Below are positions 17,944 to 26,297 of a stretch of DNA of 64,000 bases, in pieces. Position 1 is the stretch's first letter. Each line of letters starts with the position of its first letter. Made by a program: the position numbers and the translations under genes. The notes beneath the pieces were generated by a model, which ran no database searches, was not told the DNA's origin, and saw nothing but the letters and a program-made list of their open reading frames with translations. The DNA comes from an uncultured Granulosicoccaceae bacterium. GTDB lineage: Bacteria; Pseudomonadota; Gammaproteobacteria; Granulosicoccales; Granulosicoccaceae. The DNA lies in assembly GCA_937930305.1 (NCBI GenBank), contig CALGLE010000021.1, positions 36,366 through 100,365 of the forward strand, read 5' to 3'.

Positions 17944-17969
17944 CAAATCATCACGTCAATTTTCTAACT

Positions 17970-18650
17970 TTATACGGGTGGGCGAAAGGCTTCGTTCTCT
18001 CGACCTTGAACAATGGGTTTAATATAAATTTCTACACGGCGGTTTTGGCTACGACCGTAGCTGGTGTTGTTATTGGACACCGGCATAGCCTCACCGCGAC
18101 CGCTCATTCGCATACGGTCTCGTACAACACCACCAGAAGCTAAGTATGCGCCCACACTGCTTGCTCTTTTCTCAGAGAGTTGCTGGTTGTAGCTGGATGA
18201 GCCTGTGCTGTCTGTATGCCCAACCACATGAACAGCGGTTTGCCCGTATTCTGAAATCACACCAGAGACTTTCGCTAGACTGCTTTTAAAGCCGGACTTA
18301 ACTGAGGCACTGTTTACATCAAAAGTGGATTCGCTATCCAATTCTAATTTCAGAGTCTCTTCGTCAATACGTACTAAGCGAATATCATTGTTTTGTCGTT
18401 CCGCGCTAAGCTGCTGCTCAAGTTGACGCTGCTGCTTGTCCATGTAGTTTCCTACAGCGGCACCGGTTAAAGCACCAATAGCTGCTCCTGCGTAGCGCCC
18501 GTTCTTGTCGTGTATTTGGTGACCCAATACCGCGCCAGCTACAGCGCCGATGGCGGCACCAGTTTTCGCTCGTTGATTGGGATCGTTAGTTGCACACCCT
18601 GTAGTCAGAGTGATAGCGGCTGCAATGGCCGCGATTTTCAAATGTCGCAT
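17970..18650 (-). CDS. OmpA-family lipoprotein with glycine-zipper segment (YiaD-like)
   Basis: The product is about 226 aa from the ATG at 18650. A lipoprotein signal ends in L-T-T-G-C. Two glycine-zipper repeats follow (T-G-A-A-I-G-A-V-A-G-A-V-L-G and A-G-A-A-I-G-A-L-T-G-A-A-V-G). The C-terminal OmpA domain has V-H-V-V-G-H-T-D-S-T-G, the diaminopimelate-contact region, and S-Q-N-R-R-V-E-I. It should sit in the outer membrane and bind peptidoglycan, tethering the envelope, like E. coli YiaD. The longer frame to 18713 would place the leader behind an unlikely polar N-terminus. Confidence 0.9.
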   Translation of the reverse strand: MRHLKIAAIAAAITLTTGCATNDPNQRAKTGAAIGAVAGAVLGHQIHDKNGRYAGAAIGALTGAAVGNYMDKQQRQLEQQLSAERQNNDIRLVRIDEETLKLELDSESTFDVNSASVKSGFKSSLAKVSGVISEYGQTAVHVVGHTDSTGSSSYNQQLSEKRASSVGAYLASGGVVRDRMRMSGRGEAMPVSNNNTSYGRSQNRRVEIYIKPIVQGRENEAFRPPV

Positions 18651-18914
18651 GGCTTCGCTCTTTATTTTTATTATTTTCACGTCGCAATGGGTTAGCGAAT
18701 TGCTTAACTTCAAAGTGACGCCTTACAACCTGTTTCGGCGCCAAGCGCTTATCCTCAACCCTGTTGATGTGATCAAAGGCTCAGCCTTGGGATTACTTAG
18801 TGGACAGCTTGCACAGGTCCATTTTTTTTGTGAATATGCAGACCTTTTGCCTGTGAAAGAGGCCACGAAATTGTTGCCTTGCGAACAGGGATAGTTTCTA
18901 AATTGGAGAAAAAC

Positions 18915-19274
18915 GTGAGTGAAAACACACCGACGCATGACTTAATTAGCTGGCAAGAATTTGAAAAAGTGGACCTACGCGTAGGCACCGTGGTGCAGGT
19001 AGATGAATTTCCGGAAGCTCGCAGCCCGGCTTATAAACTCACCATCGATTTTGGTGAGGAAATCGGTCTACGAAAGTCGAGTGCACAAATTACCGTGCAC
19101 TATCAGCCGGCAGAACTGGTTGGAATTCAAGTGGTGGCTGTGGTGAATTTTCCAAAAAAACAAATCGGTCCATTCATGTCGGAATGTTTGGTCACAGGCT
19201 TTGCGGATGAATCTGGCGCGATTGTGTTGGCGCAAGTTGAGCGCCCAGTGCCGAACGGTTCTAAGCTGATGTAA
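18915..19274 (+). CDS. csaA: CsaA-type tRNA-binding domain protein
   Basis: The product is about 119 aa, close to the length of CsaA. It is a single EMAPII/Arc1p-like OB-fold with F-E-K-V-D-L-R-V-G-T-V, F-P-E-A-R-S-P-A-Y-K-L, S-S-A-Q-I-T and V-N-F-P-K-K-Q-I-G-P-F-M-S-E. These are nearly diagnostic of CsaA, described as a tRNA-binding, chaperone-like protein. The GTG at 18915 is chosen because GGAG lies six bases upstream; the earlier in-frame start at 18879 would add residues not found in the family. It is a stand-alone gene with no clear functional partner nearby. Confidence 0.9.
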   Translation: MSENTPTHDLISWQEFEKVDLRVGTVVQVDEFPEARSPAYKLTIDFGEEIGLRKSSAQITVHYQPAELVGIQVVAVVNFPKKQIGPFMSECLVTGFADESGAIVLAQVERPVPNGSKLM

Positions 19275-19294
19275 TCAGCGTCACCAAATGTTTA

Positions 19295-20107
19295 TCAATT
19301 ACTGCACAAAATGCGATGCGGCGAACGCGGAGCCACGTCACTTTCACTGATGAGTAACCGTTGATTACCCTGGCAGGGTGCGCTGTTCTCTGCACTGATT
19401 GGGTTCTCTAAGATGGTGTTTACAGACAATACGCCGGCGTCGGTGATGTCAGACACCAAAGCAGATGTGATGGCGGCTTTAGTTTCCGATGACTCAATGT
19501 AATCGCTAAGGGATTTGAGCTGTGCAATAGAGCGCCACTGATTGCCATCATCGAAGATGATGTGGGTGGTATCACGCGGGGAGTCAGCGCCTTCCTCAAG
19601 CAGAAAATATTGGAAAGCGAGTGTGCCTTCCGCCAAATTCAACGGGTTACTGGCTACCGCTTTCACCCCGGTGATTCGATAGCGTGGGTTGGCGTTTAAA
19701 CCTGCTTGGATGCGAGATTTCAGCTCTTCATCTAATATCGCGCGGTGTCGTTCACTTAAACGATCAATACCGCCGGTATCGAGCCATTCGGTGCATACGA
19801 AGCCCCATTGGTTTTCGTACTTTGCGCGCAGTTCGTATATTTTTGCGGAACAAAACAACGTCTCGTGGTTGGCATACCACATGACTCGGCGCGTTTGGTC
19901 ACCGCGCGTTACCGACACTTCGCACAGATGTTCTTGGCCAGGCAGCTCTAGCCGAATGTAGCGTTTGTCACCTGGCACGGAACATTCAAATTCTTGCGCC
20001 ATCAATTGGCTGCTGATCAGTGAAAATAAGGTGCCAATTAAGCAAAGAGCAGGTGCAGAACAGAGAGCGGTGGTAAGGCGAACCTGTCGCAAATTCAACG
20101 GCATCAT
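19295..20107 (-). CDS. Secreted protein of unknown function
   Basis: The product is 270 aa. An N-terminal signal peptide (hydrophobic run about residues 12-34) probably ends after S-Q-L-M-A-Q, so the mature protein should be periplasmic or outer-membrane associated. It carries several cysteines (E-F-E-C, H-L-C-E, L-F-C-S, F-V-C-T, and two near the C-terminus) that could form disulfides in that compartment. I recognise no catalytic motif. The start is the first of two consecutive ATGs. It stands alone between convergent csaA and the leftward dehydrogenase gene. Confidence 0.65.
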   Translation of the reverse strand: MMPLNLRQVRLTTALCSAPALCLIGTLFSLISSQLMAQEFECSVPGDKRYIRLELPGQEHLCEVSVTRGDQTRRVMWYANHETLFCSAKIYELRAKYENQWGFVCTEWLDTGGIDRLSERHRAILDEELKSRIQAGLNANPRYRITGVKAVASNPLNLAEGTLAFQYFLLEEGADSPRDTTHIIFDDGNQWRSIAQLKSLSDYIESSETKAAITSALVSDITDAGVLSVNTILENPISAENSAPCQGNQRLLISESDVAPRSPHRILCSN

Positions 20108-20194
20108 TGTGTTCTGTCGAGTGAGCTAAAAACGTTTGGAAGGATATAGCAGATTGCATGGCTTGCTGCCATGTAACTTAAGCATTTTTTAAGT

Positions 20195-21181
20195 TTAAGG
20201 TGTTAGTACAATTTTTGGGGGTGCAATGCCGTCGTGAATATCTTGAAACGCGGCAGCGCCGACAGATAATGGGCGGGTTTCTAGCCAAGGGTAGCTGCCC
20301 AGTGCTTGCCGATCGAGCAAATCCAAGGCACAGGCACAGTCTTCATCATTGTAGGTGTAGTTACCCAGCACGATAATTTCCTGCAGCGTGATTCGACGGA
20401 TGTCTAACCCGGCTTCATTGTCTTGTAAGCCAATGTGAGAAATAACACCGCCTTGCCTAACCAAAACGCTGGCGGCGGACCGAGTTAAGCCGCTGCCGAC
20501 GGCATCCACCACTAAATCCATGCTGGCTTCGGCGGGGCTAGATTCTCGAGGGTCATAACAATGGCCTAACTCCATGTCTTGCAACAACTTTAGGCGGGTA
20601 GGGGATGTTTCTGCAATGTGCATGTCCCGCACACCTTTTTGACGTAACACCAAGGCAGCAAGCAAGCCAATAGCACCGCCACCTAACACGGTCACGTTCG
20701 CCTCAGATATAGGTCGGCTTAATGCACGTTCGGCTAAGCGAACGGCGTGAACAGAAACCGCTAAGGGCTCCATTAATGCGGCGTGTTCGAAAGATAAGGT
20801 GTCGGGCAGAGGCATCAAGTTACGATTGGGTGCGACAACGTATTCAGCGTAGCCGCCGGCCCGGCCTAGGCCTAATAAGTCACGTTGCTGGCATAAATTT
20901 GGGTTGCCATCGCGACAATCGCGACACAGTAAACACGTCACCATGGGGTTTATCGCGACGCGTTGACCCGCTAATGGCCCGGATTCAGCGACACCAGCCA
21001 ACTCATGACCTAACACCATGGGCGGGACTCGGCGGGCATCGTGCCCGTGCCAGGCGTGCATGTCGGAACCACAAATGCCAGCTGAATGAATTTTCACCAA
21101 CGATTCATCGGCACCGGCCTCTGGCATCGATTCCTCTCGAAACTCCATGGACTGAGTTCCGGTAAACACAAGTGCTTTCAT
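20195..21181 (-). CDS. Zinc-dependent medium-chain dehydrogenase (polyol/L-idonate dehydrogenase-like)
   Basis: The product has 328 aa. The catalytic zinc site is intact (A-G-I-C-G-S-D-M-H and L-G-H-E-L-A-G), as is the structural zinc loop C-L-L-C-R-D-C-R-D-G-N-P-N-L-C. The coenzyme fold has V-L-G-G-G-A-I-G-L-L-A-A. This is the MDR family that includes sorbitol, threonine and L-idonate dehydrogenases. It lies 9 bases after the SDR gene, and the pair resembles gluconate/idonate-type dehydrogenase pairs (IdnD/IdnO), so oxidation of a sugar acid or polyol is plausible but unproven. Confidence 0.9.
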   Translation of the reverse strand: MKALVFTGTQSMEFREESMPEAGADESLVKIHSAGICGSDMHAWHGHDARRVPPMVLGHELAGVAESGPLAGQRVAINPMVTCLLCRDCRDGNPNLCQQRDLLGLGRAGGYAEYVVAPNRNLMPLPDTLSFEHAALMEPLAVSVHAVRLAERALSRPISEANVTVLGGGAIGLLAALVLRQKGVRDMHIAETSPTRLKLLQDMELGHCYDPRESSPAEASMDLVVDAVGSGLTRSAASVLVRQGGVISHIGLQDNEAGLDIRRITLQEIIVLGNYTYNDEDCACALDLLDRQALGSYPWLETRPLSVGAAAFQDIHDGIAPPKIVLTP

Positions 21182-21190
21182 AGTGATTTC

Positions 21191-21964
21191 TTAAAGCGCG
21201 GTGAATCCGCCATCAACATACAGGATTTGCCCGGTTATGTAGTCAGAAGCGGGGGATGCAAAAAACACGGTGACGCCGTTTAAGTCTTGCATCTCTCCGT
21301 TTCGGCCCATGGCGGTACGTTGCGCCAAGGCATCACTTTGACTGGGGTTAGCAAATACCGGTGCAGTGAGTTCGGTGGGGAAGAAACCTGGGGCAATGGC
21401 GTTGCACGTAATGCCGTGTTCGGACCAGGCTTCGGCCATTGCTCGGGTGACCTGGGCAATGCCCCCTTTGGATGCACCATAAGCCAATCCATTAGGGAAA
21501 GCTTGTCGACTTTGCAGTGAGGCGACGTTAATGATTTTCCCCCACCGCTGTTGCTGCATGTAGGGAATGAGTTCCCTGGCAAGAAAAAACGGTACCGCTA
21601 AATTCAAATTCAGCGTGCTATCCCAGCTATCGAAGGTGATGTCGTCTACCGATTGGCGATGATTCACACCTGCGGTATTGCACAGTATGTCGATGCCACC
21701 ACCGGCCAACGCAGCACACGCTGCCGCAAGGTCACTGATGGAATCTCGATCGAGTAAGTCCCAAGACAACACATGGGTGCTTGCCTGTCGATCGGATTTA
21801 GCCAGTTGCTTGTTAATCAGTTGAACCGTTTCTAGTAGCGCATCTTCCCTGCGCCCAACGACAACCACACTCGCCCCGGCATCGGCAAGTGCGATGGCCT
21901 GTTGACGACCGATGCCAGAAGAGGCACCGGTAATCAAAGCGGTTTTTCCGTCTAACGAAAACAT
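21191..21964 (-). CDS. Short-chain dehydrogenase/reductase (SDR)
   Basis: The product has 257 aa, a classical SDR. It has cofactor motif T-G-A-S-S-G-I-G-R, N-T-A-G, and catalytic S149, Y162-x-x-x-K166. The C-terminus D-G-G-F-T-A-L fits the FabG/gluconate 5-dehydrogenase-like group. R38-R39 after the second strand would favour NADP(H). It begins 1 base after the terC stop, so terC, SDR and MDR form a tight leftward cluster downstream of the TRAP operon terminator. Substrate is unknown. Confidence 0.92.
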   Translation of the reverse strand: MFSLDGKTALITGASSGIGRQQAIALADAGASVVVVGRREDALLETVQLINKQLAKSDRQASTHVLSWDLLDRDSISDLAAACAALAGGGIDILCNTAGVNHRQSVDDITFDSWDSTLNLNLAVPFFLARELIPYMQQQRWGKIINVASLQSRQAFPNGLAYGASKGGIAQVTRAMAEAWSEHGITCNAIAPGFFPTELTAPVFANPSQSDALAQRTAMGRNGEMQDLNGVTVFFASPASDYITGQILYVDGGFTAL

Positions 21965-21965
21965 C

Positions 21966-22610
21966 TTACGTCCCTGACAGTAGAGCCAACACTTCCGGAG
22001 TGCCTTCTACCAGCATTTGAATAGCCACGTAAAAAATAAGAATCAGGCCAACCCACGCGATCCACGGGTAACGTTGTAATAACTTGGTTATCAATGTGGC
22101 CGCGAAGATCATTAACGCCACCGAAAGCACCAGGCCGAATACTAATAAAATGGGGTAGTCGCGAGATACGCCCGCAATGGCTAGCACATTGTCGATTGAC
22201 ATCGACAGATCTGCAATAACGATTTGTATGACGGCTGGGCGCATGCTGGTGAACTGCTCAGCTTCTACAATTTCTTCCTGCTCTTGGTTAGCGTTTTTGT
22301 GGTTCTCCCACAACTCCATGCCCAGCTTCCAAACCACCCATAACAGCAGCAAAGCGCCCGCGACTTTGAGCCCAGGTATTGAGATAAGTTGAACCGCGAT
22401 CAGCGAGAAGCCGATGCGCATAACAACGGCTGCGGCTATGCCCCAAAAGATCACTTTTTTACGCATATCTGGAGGGACGCGCGAGGCGACCATGCCTACG
22501 ATAATGGCGTTGTCACCTGCTAAAACCAAATCTATAAACAGAATTTGGATAAAAACATTAAACGCATCGATGGATGCGTAACTGCCAAGGTTTGAGAACA
22601 GTGGTTCCAT
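21966..22610 (-). CDS. TerC family integral membrane protein (YjbE-like)
   Basis: The product is 214 aa with about seven membrane helices. TerC hallmarks are the two acidic intramembrane motifs D-L-V-L-A-G-D-N-A-I-I and D-L-S-M-S-I-D-N-V-L-A-I-A-G. A charged loop of about 20 residues (N-Q-E-Q-E-E-I-V-E-A-E) separates the halves. TerC proteins are linked to metal-ion, especially manganese, export and tellurite resistance. The exact ion is not deducible. It is the first gene of the cluster that continues into the SDR and MDR genes. Confidence 0.88.
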   Translation of the reverse strand: MEPLFSNLGSYASIDAFNVFIQILFIDLVLAGDNAIIVGMVASRVPPDMRKKVIFWGIAAAVVMRIGFSLIAVQLISIPGLKVAGALLLLWVVWKLGMELWENHKNANQEQEEIVEAEQFTSMRPAVIQIVIADLSMSIDNVLAIAGVSRDYPILLVFGLVLSVALMIFAATLITKLLQRYPWIAWVGLILIFYVAIQMLVEGTPEVLALLSGT

Positions 22611-22640
22611 TAGCGTGGTATCGAGTTGAGAAGTTTGAAA

Positions 22641-22682
22641 AAGGCAGGACGGGCACCTGCACCACAGAATGTGGTGCAGGTG
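22641..22682 (-). terminator. Terminator of the dctPQM operon
   Basis: A perfect 13-bp stem CACCTGCACCACA (22654-22666) / TGTGGTGCAGGTG (22670-22682) has a 3-base loop and lies 15 bases after the dctM stop. Read leftward, a T5 run follows only after about 11 bases, so termination may be imperfect, but the hairpin is very stable. Confidence 0.72.
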
Positions 22683-22697
22683 AATACTGAAGAGCCG

Positions 22698-24074
22698 CTA
22701 GCGGCCTGCGTCAATATACAGCGGAAGCCAAAGGGCAATCATCGGGAATAGGATGATGAGAATCAAACCTAAGAGCTGAATGACCATAAATTGCATCATA
22801 CCGATATAGATGTCTTTCAAATCCCACTCGGGCACAACGCCTTTTAGGAAGTAGGCTGAAAGAGCAACCGGTGGTGATAGCCAGGCGGTTTGTAGATTCA
22901 CCGCCACCAAGATGCCAAACCAGGTGAGTCGCATATTCATGTCTTCTAAGATGCCAGTGAATTCGAGTGACTTCACCAACGGCAACAAGATCGGCACGAT
23001 GATTAATACGATCGGTACCCACTCCAATGGCCAACCCAGTAAGAAGATGAGCGCCATAATGATGAGCAGCGTGGCGTAGGGTGGAAGATCCATGTCCAGC
23101 AAAAATTCGGTCATCATGCCGGGAGTGCCGAGCTTTGAAAACACCGCGCCAAAGAAGTTCGATGCGGCAACCAAAAACAGGATAAGCACCGAAATTTCCA
23201 GTGTTTTAATCACCGCGTTGTTCAGGCCTTTAATCGACAATTTGCCGTAAGCCAAGGTAAGTAAGAAGGCACCAAAAGCTCCAACGGCCGCGCCTTCTGT
23301 CGGTGTCGCCCACCCAGTCAGGATGCTACCAAGAGCTGCACCGACCAACAATGCCGGTGGTACCAAACCTAAAGCGAACTCCCTAACAATGACCCAATAA
23401 GATGAGGCACGCAGCTCCATCGGTAGTGGCGGGCCCAGGCTGGGGTTTATTTGACATCGAATTAATGCATAGCCAATGTACAACGTGGCCATTAACATGC
23501 CCGGAATGATGGCCGCGGCAAATAGGTCAATGACGGGCACTTCAAGAATAGGCCCCATAACCACCAACATAATGCTGGGGGGGATCAAAATTCCCAAGGT
23601 ACCGCCAGCGGTGATGGCACCAGCCGATAGGCGCACATCGTAGCCGGATCGATTCATGGTTTTAGCCGCCATAATGCCCAGTATGGTGACCGAGGCTCCC
23701 ACGATGCCGGTCGCGGCGGCGAAGATGGTTGATACAAACAGCACCGCGATGTAGAGCGAGCCCTTAACTCGAGACAACATAAGCTGAACTGCGGTAAACA
23801 AACGCTCCATCAATCCCGCTTGTTCCATCAGGATGCCCATAAATATAAACAACGGCACCGCAGAGAGCGTTTGTTCCATCATCACACTGGAAATTTGTAA
23901 CGCTTCCAGATAGGAAGTGAAGTCCATATTTCTCAGTGAGAAATGATCATCAGTGAGCCCCCAGAAACCGAACACCGTTCCTAGGAAAATGAGGGTAAAG
24001 GAGATAGGGAAGCCAATGAAGATGGCGAATAACATGACCCCAAGCATAATGAGGCCGATCATTTCCGAACTCAT
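22698..24074 (-). CDS. dctM: TRAP transporter large permease (DctM family)
   Basis: The product is about 458 aa with some 12 hydrophobic segments, the membrane engine of a TRAP transporter that couples sodium influx to organic-acid uptake. The family pattern I-G-F-P-I-S-F-T-L near the N-terminus and G-G-T-L-G-I-L-I-P-P-S-I-M-L in the centre are present. The ATG at 24074 overlaps the small-permease stop as ATGA and has GGGAG nine bases upstream; extension to 24107 is unnecessary. It is the last gene of dctPQM, followed by a strong hairpin. Confidence 0.93.
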   Translation of the reverse strand: MSSEMIGLIMLGVMLFAIFIGFPISFTLIFLGTVFGFWGLTDDHFSLRNMDFTSYLEALQISSVMMEQTLSAVPLFIFMGILMEQAGLMERLFTAVQLMLSRVKGSLYIAVLFVSTIFAAATGIVGASVTILGIMAAKTMNRSGYDVRLSAGAITAGGTLGILIPPSIMLVVMGPILEVPVIDLFAAAIIPGMLMATLYIGYALIRCQINPSLGPPLPMELRASSYWVIVREFALGLVPPALLVGAALGSILTGWATPTEGAAVGAFGAFLLTLAYGKLSIKGLNNAVIKTLEISVLILFLVAASNFFGAVFSKLGTPGMMTEFLLDMDLPPYATLLIIMALIFLLGWPLEWVPIVLIIVPILLPLVKSLEFTGILEDMNMRLTWFGILVAVNLQTAWLSPPVALSAYFLKGVVPEWDLKDIYIGMMQFMVIQLLGLILIILFPMIALWLPLYIDAGR

Positions 24075-24757
24075 ACTGGCCATCTCCCGCGAGTCATTGC
24101 ATACCAACTTTTCAAGGTTTCTGATACACCTTGGATAATTAAAAAGAAAACACCCACCGGTATGGCGGTTCTAACTGGCCCAAGCAACGGCATCCAAGCG
24201 GTATCCATGGCTCGTTCGCCTTTAACCCAAGCGCCGTAAGCGTAATCAAATCCGTTGTAGAGAAGAAAAGCCATGCCAGGAAAATACAGCACGCAGTACA
24301 TGAGCAAATCCACAGTTCCTTGCGTTCGATCAGTCCAGTTGCGGTAAAGAAAATCCGCTCGTATGTGAATGCCTTTGGATAGTCCGTAACCGGCGCCTAA
24401 CATGAACATAGCGCCGTAAATCATTCGACTGAGATCATATGCCCACAATGTGGGGGCGGCCTGTACCAGTGATTCTTCCTCTGAAGCGGAGAGCATGCGC
24501 CAAAGTTCTGGGCCGTAGAGCGTGACATCGGTTCCCAGTTTACGAACCACCACTTCGTAAACCACCATCAAACAAAGCGGCACAATGCCCCAAGCGACGA
24601 TTCGTCCAACCCATTCATTAATCGTGTCTATCGCACCAATAATTTTTCGGTGCGTCGGGTTCATGTCATCAGGTAATTCGCCGGGGCTGGCTGATCGTCG
24701 TTCTGCGATCAGTTCATCCGCGATCTCAAGATCACCTGGATTGATATCTTCAGCCAT
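24071..24757 (-). CDS. dctQ: TRAP transporter small permease (DctQ family)
   Basis: The product is 228 aa. It has a polar N-terminal extension of about 45 residues, then four hydrophobic segments and the family motif H-I-R-A-D-F-L in the middle. The small subunit pairs with DctM to receive substrate from the binding protein. The acidic N-terminal extension (A-E-D-I-N-P-G-D-L-E-I) is longer than usual. The stop overlaps the dctM start by ATGA. It is separated from dctP by a stable intercistronic hairpin. Confidence 0.9.
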   Translation of the reverse strand: MAEDINPGDLEIADELIAERRSASPGELPDDMNPTHRKIIGAIDTINEWVGRIVAWGIVPLCLMVVYEVVVRKLGTDVTLYGPELWRMLSASEEESLVQAAPTLWAYDLSRMIYGAMFMLGAGYGLSKGIHIRADFLYRNWTDRTQGTVDLLMYCVLYFPGMAFLLYNGFDYAYGAWVKGERAMDTAWMPLLGPVRTAIPVGVFFLIIQGVSETLKSWYAMTRGRWPV

Positions 24758-24788
24758 ATATTCTCAAACGTCTGTGGCGGAAATGAAA

Positions 24789-24820
24789 GAGGCCCCGCCA
24801 CCGGTAGTGGACGGGGCCTC
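24789..24820 (-). repeat. Intercistronic stem-loop between dctP and dctQ
   Basis: A perfect 9-bp stem GAGGCCCCG (24789-24797) / CGGGGCCTC (24812-24820) encloses a 14-base loop. Only a short T run follows on the leftward transcript. In binding-protein transporter operons such hairpins stabilise or partly attenuate mRNA so that the binding protein exceeds the permease. The second TRAP operon has a comparable hairpin. Confidence 0.6.
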
Positions 24821-24847
24821 GCGGATCGACATAAGTCGATGAACTGT

Positions 24848-25948
24848 TTACTTCAGGGTGTTAGCGAATGCAGCACCAAGTGAGGCATTTGAAGCTTGCG
24901 CTCCAGCCCAGAAAGGTACAGCGATTTCAGCGAATTCACGCATAGAACCCCAAACTTCAGCAAAGAATTCATTCTCAGCAGCGTTCTTCTCAAGAGTGGC
25001 ATTGGCAGCAGCCATGTACTCAACGAAGTAGTCAGCTGGAGTGTCATGCAATTGCACTTCATGGTTGTCAGTTAAGTCTTTCAGCGCTTTACCGTTTTCG
25101 TAAATGCGGTAGCTGATAGCTTTTGACAAAGAAGCGTTAGCTGCAACTTCCATTGCTTTCTGTTGTAGTGGAGTCAGTTTGTTCCACACGTCACCATTGA
25201 GGTACATGTCAGCGTTTACAACAACCTGGTGCAAGCCCTGGAGGTAGTAGTGCTTAAGAACTTTCTGGAAACCGAATACACTGTCTGGCTTCGGGCAGCA
25301 CCATTCAGCTGCGTCGATAGTGCCTTTTTCCAGTGCTGGCAAAATGTCACCACCACCCATAGCAACAGCGGCTACACCGATGTCGTTATAAGTTTGGCCA
25401 GGGATACCAGGAGGTGCACGGAAACGTAACTTGCGGAAGTCGTCCATGCTGTTGATGGGCTCAGAGAACCAACCCAAAGCTTCTGGGCCTACGGGCTGAA
25501 GCATTAAGCCTTTTACGTTAACGCCCATTTCTTGCCAAAGTTGGTCATACAGCTCTTTACCGCCGCCGTATTGGAACCAAGATAAGAAAGCGATGTTATC
25601 GATACCGAGACCAGCACCAGCAACAGGAGAGCCGAACAACATAGCCGCAGGGTGCTTACCAGACCAGTAGTGAGTCCAAGCAAAGCCACCGTCAAGGAGG
25701 CCTTTATCTACTGCGTCCATTACGTCCGCACTAGGTACTACAGCGTTATTCGGTAAAATTTCGATCTGAACCTCACCATCGGTGAGATCGGCAACAGTCT
25801 GTGCGAAATCGCGCAACATCACGATTTCATCAGCTGCATCCGGCACAACGGTTTGGATCTGGATATTGGTGGCTGCACTTGCATCTACAGCTGCCAACAT
25901 ACTCAGGCCAACCGAAGAGGCGGCGATAGTTTTCAGCATACCGCGCAT
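24848..25948 (-). CDS. dctP: TRAP transporter substrate-binding protein (DctP family)
   Basis: The product is 366 aa. The signal peptide is residues 1 to about 26, ending V-D-A-S-A-A. The mature protein has the family arrangement, including the G-L-L-D-G-G-F-A-W-T-H-Y-W-S-G region and the carboxylate-binding Arg segment F-R-K-L-R-F-R-A-P-P-G-I-P-G. Tryptophans and the W-C-C-P region (A-A-E-W-C-C-P-K-P) resemble the TRAP proteins for keto or aromatic acids, but substrate cannot be fixed. It is the first gene of dctPQM. A 10-bp inverted repeat lies about 140 bp upstream of the start. Confidence 0.92.
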   Translation of the reverse strand: MRGMLKTIAASSVGLSMLAAVDASAATNIQIQTVVPDAADEIVMLRDFAQTVADLTDGEVQIEILPNNAVVPSADVMDAVDKGLLDGGFAWTHYWSGKHPAAMLFGSPVAGAGLGIDNIAFLSWFQYGGGKELYDQLWQEMGVNVKGLMLQPVGPEALGWFSEPINSMDDFRKLRFRAPPGIPGQTYNDIGVAAVAMGGGDILPALEKGTIDAAEWCCPKPDSVFGFQKVLKHYYLQGLHQVVVNADMYLNGDVWNKLTPLQQKAMEVAANASLSKAISYRIYENGKALKDLTDNHEVQLHDTPADYFVEYMAAANATLEKNAAENEFFAEVWGSMREFAEIAVPFWAGAQASNASLGAAFANTLK

Positions 25949-26088
25949 GGAATTTCCTCCAGTAGAGATTGTTATTAAGAGACCCGCAATCCCATTGGTG
26001 GGAGGACGGTATCACTACTACCATGACATTGAATTAACGGTCGTGCACCTAAAATTTTTCTAGGGGTAATCAATTCGAAATGCAGCAG

Positions 26089-26111
26089 TAATGAGATTAA
26101 GAATCTCATTA
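26089..26111. promoter_or_regulatory. Perfect 10-bp inverted repeat upstream of dctPQM
   Basis: TAATGAGATT and AATCTCATTA flank a 3-base spacer, about 141 bp before the dctP start codon. The AT-rich symmetric form and position suggest an operator for an unlinked regulator. No regulator gene is adjacent. Confidence 0.4.
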
Positions 26112-26223
26112 TCACTCACTTATGTCAAATATAAAGGGGTAGATTGTTGTGATTAAATCCGCTGGGGAATAAAACAATCATGTAGCGCAGAATTGCAGCT
26201 GAATGGGGGTGTAATCGTGTGCG

Positions 26224-26265
26224 GCAATTGATGTCGGCGATGAGAACTGGGCCGACATCAATTGC
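26224..26265 (-). repeat. Perfect 15-bp stem-loop downstream of the DUF1501 gene
   Basis: GCAATTGATGTCGGC (26224-26238) and GCCGACATCAATTGC (26251-26265) pair perfectly around a 12-base loop. It lies 33 bases after the DUF1501 stop. There is no T run on either strand, so it is not a standard intrinsic terminator. It may act as a 3' processing or stability element, or a binding site. Confidence 0.55.
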
Positions 26266-26297
26266 TTCGCTGGTCCTAATGTGGGGTTTTGAGCGCG

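Larger units (their letters stand above)
25949..26297. other. Non-coding gap upstream of dctPQM, 3' of the DUF1501 gene
   Basis: The gap is 349 bp with no supported gene. It must hold the dctPQM promoter (leftward) and the 3' region of the DUF1501 transcript. Two perfect inverted repeats stand out at 26089-26111 and 26224-26265, listed separately. The interval is AT-rich around 26040-26180. Confidence 0.6.

Noticed and set aside
20174..20195. AACTTAA/TTAAGTT stem downstream of the secreted unknown gene as a terminator
   Set aside because: It is AT-only apart from one pair, overlaps the stop of the dehydrogenase gene and is on the wrong side for a stable terminator.
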